Under the pieces are notes generated by a model. That model made no database searches. It worked only from the letters and a program-made list of their open reading frames with translations, and was not told the origin of the DNA. DNA of 9,441 nucleotides from Candidatus Shapirobacteria bacterium UBA1435. Its GTDB lineage: Bacteria > Patescibacteriota > Microgenomatia > UBA12405. The DNA is taken from contig DCTR01000041.1 of NCBI GenBank assembly GCA_002329385.1, positions 6,209-15,649 on the forward strand, written 5' to 3'. A program made the position numbers and the translations under genes. Shown in pieces: positions 1 through 4,512 of the stretch. The stretch's first letter is position 1, and each line of letters begins with the position of its first letter.

Positions 1-130
1 TCCCAAAAACGGTAAAAGTAAAATTTGACTGCTGGAAAACATAGGGGAGGACAAAGATGCCAGCACCCAAGATGCCGGAGAGTTGTAAAGAGACGGCCTG
101 AAAAAAGTGGCGGGGCTTAAGTCGTTTCAA
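1..130 (-). CDS. Amino-acid permease, N-terminal fragment (cut by window edge)
   Basis: Reading the minus strand from a TTG at 130-128 gives 43 codons open to the window edge. The product starts LKRLKPRHFFQAV and continues into a hydrophobic segment with GILGAGIFVLPYVF at about residues 19-32. That glycine-rich 'GAGIF-LPY' first membrane helix is typical of amino-acid permeases of the aromatic/hydroxy amino-acid and related transporter families, which move amino acids across the cytoplasmic membrane with protons or sodium. The substrate cannot be told from this fragment. No Shine-Dalgarno is visible. A TATTAT sequence (138-143) lies 7 bases before the TTG, so the message might be leaderless; alternatively it is read through from the upstream gene and ribozyme. 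The start codon is uncertain because no ATG is in frame nearby. Family assignment is fairly good, exact start is weak. Confidence 0.6.
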   Translation of the reverse strand, partial: MKRLKPRHFFQAVSLQLSGILGAGIFVLPYVFQQSNFTFTVFG

Positions 131-144
131 TGAGTTAATAATAC

Positions 145-156
145 AAAAAAACGGGG
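145..156 (-). terminator. Possible intrinsic terminator/attenuator fused to the hammerhead
   Basis: On the minus strand the outer part of ribozyme stem III (GGGG at 218-215 pairing with CCCC at 156-153) is followed by one G and seven Ts (151-145). A GC-rich stem followed by a T tract is the signature of a Rho-independent terminator. It lies just before the permease start at 130. The outer stem is only 4 bp with an unpaired bulge before the 7-bp inner stem, so termination strength is uncertain. Confidence 0.4.
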
Positions 157-160
157 AATG

Positions 161-213
161 TTTGTGTTTCGTCCTTTTGGACTCGTCAGCTCCGACACAT
201 CGGAGGACACAAA
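161..213 (-). ncRNA. Hammerhead ribozyme (type III topology, self-cleaving)
   Basis: Read on the minus strand, the order is: stem III 5' arm UUUGUGU (213-207), C17 (206), stem I CUCCGA/UCGGAG (205-200 with 195-190) closed by UGUG, core CUGACGA (189-183), stem II GUCC/GGAC (182-179 with 174-171) closed by AAAA, core GAA (170-168), and the stem III 3' arm ACACAAA (167-161). Every conserved hammerhead core position is present: C3 U4 G5 A6 N7 G8 A9, G12 A13 A14, the A15.1-U16.1 pair, and an NUH cleavage triplet, GUC. Cleavage is predicted between 206 and 205, leaving a 2',3'-cyclic phosphate upstream and a 5'-OH downstream. Stems I and II are closed and stem III is open, which is type III. An outer GGGG/CCCC pairing (215-218 with 153-156) could extend stem III. 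It sits between a helix-turn-helix gene and a permease, both on the same strand. The motif match is essentially complete; cleavage in the cell is inferred. Confidence 0.9.
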
Positions 214-225
214 ACCCCACCCAAA

Positions 226-277
226 GGCCAGGAAGAACAAACCGATACTCCAGCAAATGGAGCTTATCTTCCTGGCC
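226..277 (-). promoter_or_regulatory. Strong two-part RNA hairpin upstream of the ribozyme
   Basis: GGCCAGGAAGA at 226-236 and TCTTCCTGGCC at 267-277 are perfectly complementary over 11 bp. Inside lies a second hairpin, CTCCA (248-252) with TGGAG (258-262), loop of 5. There is no T tract on either side, so it does not look like a normal terminator. It sits 63 bases after the stop of the helix-turn-helix gene and 7 bases before the extended ribozyme stem III. If the ribozyme cleaves at 206/205, this hairpin would lie about 20 bases from the new 3' end and could protect it. The role is inferred. Confidence 0.6.
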
Positions 278-339
278 GACAGGGTGCGGGGGCAAAGAGA
301 ATTGGCTGTCAAGAAAAGGAAGGGCCACGGAAAAGCGTG

Positions 340-822
340 TTAGCCCCTTGAAAGGAACTCTTCCAGGGCAGATCGGTAAACACGATATCTCCGCCCCCCG
401 GGAGTTTTCCCCTCTCGGACTTCGGCCTGAAACTGGCCGGCCTCGATCAGCCTGATAAGGCGCTTGGTTGTGATGCGCAAGGAACCTGCTGCCACCGATA
501 AAAGAAAGATATTCGGATCCCTGAACCCGGACTCCCTGAACCCAGAATAATCATTGGATGTTCTTCGAGATTCCGGCTCGTAGCTGACGGTAATGCGATT
601 GCCAACGATATAGGCATCGCATTTCACTGAGTTTAGGCGCCGACAGATCCGACACCAAGCCGAAAGTGATAGCTGGACATCCTGTCCCAGGATCTGGCTT
701 GCCACTGCCAGAAGGTCCTTAAAACGATAGGTGCCCAACCTTACTGGACGAGGCCCTCTTTTCACCTGCAAAGACTGTCTACCGAAGACATAGGCCACGA
801 TGACTGCTTCCGTCGCGTTCAT
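340..822 (-). CDS. Small protein with C-terminal excisionase/MerR-like helix-turn-helix
   Basis: A 160-residue protein. The ATG at 822-820 is chosen because AAGGAGA, a strong Shine-Dalgarno, ends 4 bases before it; a longer reading frame from a TTG at 906 would run through an inverted repeat in the leader. The N-terminal part (about 1-83) matches no family I recognise. Residues 85-103 include a tandem SGFRE-SGFRD. The C-terminal part (about 104-158) has the pattern of the excisionase/HTH_17 and MerR-type winged helix: FLLSVAAGSLRIT, then RLIRLIEAGQFQAEVREG, then GGRRYRVYRSALEEFL. This suggests sequence-specific DNA binding, as a recombination directionality factor or repressor. It is transcribed from its own promoter at 930-958 toward the hammerhead ribozyme and permease. 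Strand composition differs from the other genes, suggesting acquisition. DNA binding is fairly likely; target and role are unknown. Confidence 0.72.
   Translation of the reverse strand: MNATEAVIVAYVFGRQSLQVKRGPRPVRLGTYRFKDLLAVASQILGQDVQLSLSAWCRICRRLNSVKCDAYIVGNRITVSYEPESRRTSNDYSGFRESGFRDPNIFLLSVAAGSLRITTKRLIRLIEAGQFQAEVREGKTPGGRRYRVYRSALEEFLSRG
518..543. repeat. Short in-frame tandem repeat, 15-bp period
   Basis: TCCCTGAACCC occurs at 518-528 and again at 533-543 with a 15-base period. It encodes the SGFRE-SGFRD duplication in the helix-turn-helix protein. A 15-base unit keeps the reading frame, so this is a recent small internal duplication in the linker before the DNA-binding domain. Confidence 0.6.
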
Positions 823-846
823 GTGTCTCCTTTTCTGGTACTGGAA

Positions 847-896
847 TTTTGCCGACTGGTTATCTACCACCTTGATAGATACCCTGATCGGCAAAA
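847..896 (-). promoter_or_regulatory. Two-tier inverted repeat in the leader of the helix-turn-helix gene
   Basis: Outer arms TTTTGCCGA (847-855) and TCGGCAAAA (888-896) are perfect 9-bp complements. Inner arms GGTTATCTA (858-866) and TAGATACCC (876-884) match at 8 of 9 positions around a 9-base loop. The structure lies between the promoter (930-958) and the ribosome binding site (about 827-833). It has no T tract, so it is not a terminator. It could be an operator for the helix-turn-helix protein itself, or an RNA structure controlling translation. I recognise no known riboswitch in it. Confidence 0.6.
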
Positions 897-929
897 CCGA
901 TGTCAAAGAACTTAGGTTAAGATCGATAT

Positions 930-958
930 ATTATATCCTATAATATCTTTCATTCCAA
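930..958 (-). promoter_or_regulatory. Sigma70-type promoter of the helix-turn-helix gene
   Basis: On the minus strand, TTGGAA (958-953), a 17-base spacer, then a perfect TATAAT (935-930). Transcription should start near 922-924, giving a leader of about 100 bases that contains the inverted repeat at 847-896. It points away from uppS, whose stop is 48 bases upstream, so the gene appears to be an independent unit. Confidence 0.7.
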
Positions 959-1005
959 GTTTATGGGGTTTTTAGTCTAGATTCGGCGGTTAAATACGGA
1001 TTCGC

Positions 1006-1728
1006 TTACTTTCCTAAGCGGCGATGGCGGCCCTGGTACCAGGCAATGGCAGTTTCAAGATGGGCGGGGGTGAAGTCGGGCCAGAGGGTGTCGGTAAAAT
1101 AAAGCTCGGAATAGACAGATTGCCAGGGAAGGTAGCCGGAGGTGCGACTTTCGCCGCCGGAGCGGATGATCAGTTCGGGGTCGGGCACGGAGGCAGTGTC
1201 GAGATAAGAAGAAAAGAGTTCGGGGGTGAGCTGATCGGGAGTGATTTTATTTTGAATAATTTTTTTGACCGCCCGAAGGATTTCGTCGCGCCCGCCGTAA
1301 TTTAAAGCGAAAGAAACGGTAATTTTGTGGTTTTGACTGGTTTGGCTGGCGAAAGCCATGGTTTTGCTGACTATATCTTTGGGGAAGCGACTAAGATCAC
1401 CGATGACCTGGAGCTTGGCACCGAATTTGACGAATTTTTTGGCAAGATCACCCAAGGCAAGGCGAAAGATTTCCAGGATTTTTTGGACTTCCGACTGGTC
1501 ACGCTGCCAGTTTTCGGTGGAAAAAGCCCAAAAGGTAAGGTAGGGAACGCCAAGCTCGGCGGCGCGGGTAATAATCGGCTCGATGGTATGAAGAGCGGCC
1601 TGGCGGTGACCGCAAGTGGGGTCGAGATTGCGGGAACGCGCCCAGCGGCGATTGCCATCCATAATCAGGGCAATGTGTTGAGGAAGACGACTAAGGTCGA
1701 GAGGGGGCGAAATTTGGGCGTTTGACAT
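1006..1728 (-). CDS. uppS: Undecaprenyl diphosphate synthase (cis-prenyltransferase)
   Basis: Adds isopentenyl units in cis to farnesyl diphosphate to make undecaprenyl diphosphate, the lipid carrier for peptidoglycan and other envelope sugars; acts at the cytoplasmic face of the membrane. The 240-residue length is usual. Family motifs are in order: HIALIMDGNRRWAR (18-31, with catalytic-position Asp24), CGH at 39-41, FWAFSTENW (66-74), NYGGRDEI in the middle, and near the C terminus PDPELIIRSGGESRTSG followed by LPWQSVYSELYFTDTLWPDF. The usual 'RTGGE-RLSNF' reads RSGGE-RTSGY here, a modest divergence. The ATG at 1728 gives a normal N terminus but has no clear ribosome binding site. It is divergent from a trans-prenyl synthase starting 108 bases away. 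The plus strand across this gene is very G-rich, so the coding strand is C-rich. High confidence. Confidence 0.93.
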   Translation of the reverse strand: MSNAQISPPLDLSRLPQHIALIMDGNRRWARSRNLDPTCGHRQAALHTIEPIITRAAELGVPYLTFWAFSTENWQRDQSEVQKILEIFRLALGDLAKKFVKFGAKLQVIGDLSRFPKDIVSKTMAFASQTSQNHKITVSFALNYGGRDEILRAVKKIIQNKITPDQLTPELFSSYLDTASVPDPELIIRSGGESRTSGYLPWQSVYSELYFTDTLWPDFTPAHLETAIAWYQGRHRRLGK

Positions 1729-1836
1729 ATTATGTGTGTCGAAGGTTTTGACAAAAACATTCGAAAAGAAACGGTGAAAAAATAAATTAAGGCAGATAAA
1801 TAGAATAATTTAGGGCAAAATGACGACTAATTAGGT

Positions 1837-2898
1837 ATGGACATAAAACAGGAGCTGGTCAAAATAGTAAAGAGGTGCGACAAAGATTTGGGTGAGTATT
1901 GGGAGAAAGAAATCAGCAAATCGTTTGGGTTTAACGAAAGGCAAAAAAAACTGATTAAAAAACTGCTGATACACGCCAAAGAACACAACCTTAGGCCGGC
2001 AAAAAGATTGAGGGCGGCATTGGTCTATTTTGGCTATAAATTGACAAAAAGCAAGATTGACGAAAGGATACTGGCGCCGATGAGGGCGGTGGAACTGGTG
2101 CATACCGCCCTGCTTGTACAGGACGACGTGATGGATCAAGACGAAATCAGGCGGGGAAGGCCGACCACGCACAGGCTGTTGGCAAACGGCGACAAACACT
2201 ACGGGGAGTCGATGGCATATTGTTTGGGGGACGCGGTGCTGACGTTGGGTTTTGAGGAGCTTTTGAGGGCAAAATACGAAAAAGAAGCGGTAAATGAGGC
2301 TTTGGGAGTAATGCTTAGAGGAATAACCAACACGGTGTATGGGCAGATTTATGACATAAGCTTGGAAAAATACGACAAATGGAATGATGACGATATTTTG
2401 GCTTTGCATAAGGCAAAGACGGCAATATATACCTACCGCAATCCCCTACTGGTGGGAGCGATACTGGGAAAGGCCGACAAAAAAACACTGGATATTTTGG
2501 AAGACTATTCGATGAAGGCAGGAGTGGCATTCCAAATCCAGGACGACATTTTGGGGATGTTTGGGGACAGTGAAAAGACCGGCAAGTCGGAATCGTCGGA
2601 TCTGCTGCAGGGAAAGGTGACGTTGCTGACGGTTAAGACATTGACAGACGGGAGTGAAGAGGAAAAAAGGAGCCTGCTTAAGGTGTGGGGAAAGAGAAAA
2701 GCAAAAATAAGCGACATTGAAAAGGCAAAAGAAGCAATACGGCTTTCGGGGGCACTGGACTACTCAAAGAGAGTGTCGCAAAAGCTGGCGGAAGAGGCAA
2801 TGGAAATCTCGAAAAAAATTAAAAACAAAAAAACCGATACGGAGGCGGCAGAATTTATTGAAGGGGTGGCAAGATATATGGTGGAGAGGGAATACTAG
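1837..2898 (+). CDS. Polyprenyl (trans-isoprenyl) diphosphate synthase
   Basis: Condenses isopentenyl diphosphate with allylic diphosphates in trans, making farnesyl, geranylgeranyl or longer chains. The 353 residues show the all-alpha fold motifs: LRPAKRLRA (52-60), the first aspartate-rich motif QDDVMD (Asp96, Asp97, Asp100) followed by RRGRPTTH (105-112), GD at 131-132, and the second aspartate-rich motif FQIQDDILG (232-240) followed by K250 and SDLLQGK (254-260). The first motif has Ala at the -5 position, and Gln where many relatives have His before DD. Product length cannot be read reliably from this. Its neighbour uppS is divergent and would use farnesyl diphosphate as starter, so short-chain product is plausible. 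The ATG follows TTAGG too closely for a standard ribosome binding site. It ends tail-to-tail with the next gene; both stops share CTAG. Confidence 0.9.
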   Translation: MDIKQELVKIVKRCDKDLGEYWEKEISKSFGFNERQKKLIKKLLIHAKEHNLRPAKRLRAALVYFGYKLTKSKIDERILAPMRAVELVHTALLVQDDVMDQDEIRRGRPTTHRLLANGDKHYGESMAYCLGDAVLTLGFEELLRAKYEKEAVNEALGVMLRGITNTVYGQIYDISLEKYDKWNDDDILALHKAKTAIYTYRNPLLVGAILGKADKKTLDILEDYSMKAGVAFQIQDDILGMFGDSEKTGKSESSDLLQGKVTLLTVKTLTDGSEEEKRSLLKVWGKRKAKISDIEKAKEAIRLSGALDYSKRVSQKLAEEAMEISKKIKNKKTDTEAAEFIEGVARYMVEREY

Positions 2899-4058
2899 TC
2901 GGATTTGACCTTGGCGGAATTGATATGAAGCAGACGGTCGAAGGTGTAGGGAGAAATGATGTAGAGAACCTCAAAAGTGGCAACGGATAGCTCAAAGGCG
3001 CAGGGAATTTGATTGGTGATGAAAAATGCACCCATGCCGAGAATAAGGGCGTTGTTGAAACTGATGCGCATTTTGTCACGGTAAACTTTTTGGATAATAT
3101 CGGGGGGGATGTTGGCATTGGCGGCCAGACGGGCATCGCGGGTGTGCCTAATATAGCCGGCATGAACAGTGGTGATAAAAGTGGCGACGGCGGTAATAAA
3201 GTTCATGGTGGTGTTTTGACGGGTGAGGTCGGCGGCCAACCAGATGAATTTAAGTTTGGTGGGGATATGGCGCAGAAAGAAAAGAGAAAGGACGAAGAGA
3301 GTGGTGCTAAAACCGCCAATCTGCAAAAGAAGGCGGTTATAGTTGATGCGGATAGAAAGGATTTTTTTGTTGGAACCCAAGAAAATTTTAAACGGCCGCC
3401 AAAGCAGTCTGATGGCAGAAAAGAACAAAACAGCGATCAGCCAGATTTTGATAATAGTTCCCCACTTAAGGGCATAAGACTGGATAATCTGGAAAAAAGG
3501 GAAGAAAAAGGTTGTGCCCTTGAGGGGGTAATCGGGATAAGGAACAAAATCGTAAAGATAGGCAGGGTTGAGCTTGTAGTTATAGAAATCGATCAAAAAT
3601 ATCCGACCGGCAGAGAAGAAGGCAATGACATTGACGACAAAATTGAAGATGAAAAAGATAAAAGGAAAACTGCCTTCGCGGATTTTTTTCTTAAAGATCA
3701 GATACTGATCGTTTTCGTTTTTGCGTCGCTCCATTTCTTCCTCAAAGTCTTCGATGGCCGGCCAGGCATATTGGCCGATAAAACGAAGAGGGAGAAAGAC
3801 AACGGTCTGAAGAACACCCATAAGAATCACAGAAACCCAGATTTGGCCAGTGAAATGGTAGAGGGTAAAAAAGACACTGGCGTAAAGGCGGAAGGAGCCG
3901 CCGCGAAAAAACCAGATAAAGACAATAACGAGAAAGATGACCAAAAGTGAAGTGGCCAGCGGCAGCAGGGTGCGGCTGTTGTCGATGCGGCGGATTTGAG
4001 AGAGGGAACCCAGCTTTGAAGCCTGCTCGGGTGAGGATGGTGAGGGATTGGAATTCAT
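2895..4058 (-). CDS. Polytopic membrane protein of unknown function
   Basis: A 387-residue protein I do not recognise. The first 28 residues are polar and Ser/Pro-rich. Hydrophobic segments are visible at about 30-51, 57-90 (long, perhaps two), 130-156, 198-217, 240-262, 283-302 and 333-352, so about six to eight membrane spans. Between the second and third lies a charged, probably helical loop (DFEEEMERRKNEND) and a basic stretch. The C-terminal region includes a short polar part ending AKVKSD. It is convergent with the polyprenyl synthase (4-base overlap at CTAG) and divergent from the coupled pair starting at 4165. A TATAAT lies 11 bases before the ATG at 4058, so the leader is very short. 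Nothing supports a specific transport or enzymatic role. Confidence 0.8.
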   Translation of the reverse strand: MNSNPSPSSPEQASKLGSLSQIRRIDNSRTLLPLATSLLVIFLVIVFIWFFRGGSFRLYASVFFTLYHFTGQIWVSVILMGVLQTVVFLPLRFIGQYAWPAIEDFEEEMERRKNENDQYLIFKKKIREGSFPFIFFIFNFVVNVIAFFSAGRIFLIDFYNYKLNPAYLYDFVPYPDYPLKGTTFFFPFFQIIQSYALKWGTIIKIWLIAVLFFSAIRLLWRPFKIFLGSNKKILSIRINYNRLLLQIGGFSTTLFVLSLFFLRHIPTKLKFIWLAADLTRQNTTMNFITAVATFITTVHAGYIRHTRDARLAANANIPPDIIQKVYRDKMRISFNNALILGMGAFFITNQIPCAFELSVATFEVLYIISPYTFDRLLHINSAKVKSD

Positions 4059-4069
4059 GGGCTGGCAAT

Positions 4070-4075
4070 ATTATA
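4070..4075 (-). promoter_or_regulatory. -10 box before the membrane protein gene, near-leaderless
   Basis: A perfect TATAAT on the minus strand ends 11 bases before the ATG at 4058. Transcription would begin about 4-5 bases before the start codon. No good -35 is seen at 16-18 bases, so it rests on the -10 alone. Confidence 0.4.
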
Positions 4076-4095
4076 TATTAACGGCACCAAAACAG

Positions 4096-4124
4096 TGGTT
4101 GGCGAGGCAAAATTAGCTTATACT
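4096..4124 (+). promoter_or_regulatory. Candidate promoter of the TraG-like operon
   Basis: TATACT (4119-4124) matches five of six -10 positions. The best -35 at a 17-base spacing is TGGTTG (4096-4101), which is weak. The leader would be about 34 bases, without a Shine-Dalgarno. It shares the 106-base divergent region with the minus-strand membrane protein. Confidence 0.35.
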
Positions 4125-4164
4125 GAACTGACAGCATTTATTTGTCAACAAAGACCAAACGACC

Positions 4165-4512
4165 ATGCCGGAGAGCAAAGAGCGAACACCAATCGAACGA
4201 GAACAGTCGGCAAGGCCGGAGATTAGAATGGAGGACGTGGAGCAAACGGCCGAAGAGCCATTACCCCGGGAAGTGGAAAGCTGGATGACTAAGGTGGAAA
4301 AGGTGCCAACGACGACGGTGACAGACCAACAAGGACAAGCAATAATGCAGCCGTCTATGCCACCGGCGGCGACGATAGTTTTGCCAGTGACCAGACAGAC
4401 ATTTACTTCGGGGTTAAAGAAAAAGATAGAGGAGGCCGGCAGGTGGCTGTCGGAATATATTTTCAGGATAATAAAAATTAAGGATGGCAAGGTAAAATTT
4501 AAGGAACAATGA
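4165..4512 (+). CDS. Charged small protein coupled to the TraG-like ATPase
   Basis: A 115-residue protein not recognised as any known family. The first half (1-50) is highly charged and Glu/Arg-rich. A Pro/Thr/Val-rich middle (48-75) looks disordered. The last third (80-110) contains a probable amphipathic helix, SGLKKKIEEAGRWLSEYIF, and a basic end. No signal peptide or clear membrane span is seen. Its TGA overlaps the ATG of the next gene (ATGA at 4509-4512), the usual arrangement for translational coupling, so it probably works with the downstream membrane ATPase, perhaps as an accessory or substrate adaptor. That role is inferred only from position. Confidence 0.7.
   Translation: MPESKERTPIEREQSARPEIRMEDVEQTAEEPLPREVESWMTKVEKVPTTTVTDQQGQAIMQPSMPPAATIVLPVTRQTFTSGLKKKIEEAGRWLSEYIFRIIKIKDGKVKFKEQ

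Noticed and set aside
307..312. Perfect TTGACA on the minus strand before the ribozyme
   Set aside because: The -10 position at 17 bases is GC-rich (CCGCAC) and no TATAAT-like box is at 16-18 bases, so it is not supported as a promoter.
158..455. Plus-strand open frames of 61 and 97 codons over the ribozyme region
   Set aside because: They overlap the structured RNA and the end of the helix-turn-helix gene, and their products are basic, low-order sequences with no motif.
823..906. Longer start (TTG at 906) for the helix-turn-helix gene
   Set aside because: It would run through the inverted repeat and has no ribosome binding site, while ATG at 822 has AAGGAGA at good spacing.
211..972. 9-bp inverted repeats AAAACCCCA (211-219) and TGGGGTTTT (964-972) as ends of a mobile element
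   Set aside because: A 9-bp low-complexity match within 1 kb is expected by chance, one arm belongs to the ribozyme stem, and no target duplication is seen.
1024..1725. Plus-strand open frames opposite uppS
   Set aside because: They are shadows of uppS, Gly-rich and without motifs, while uppS has all its family signatures.
1748..1753. TTGACA as -35 for the polyprenyl synthase
   Set aside because: No -10 lies at 16-18 bases and the start codon is more than 80 bases away.
3009..3950. 313-codon plus-strand frame opposite the membrane protein
   Set aside because: Its composition (charged, Lys/Asp/Gly-rich) mirrors the hydrophobic minus-strand protein, which has coherent membrane spans and a promoter-like -10.
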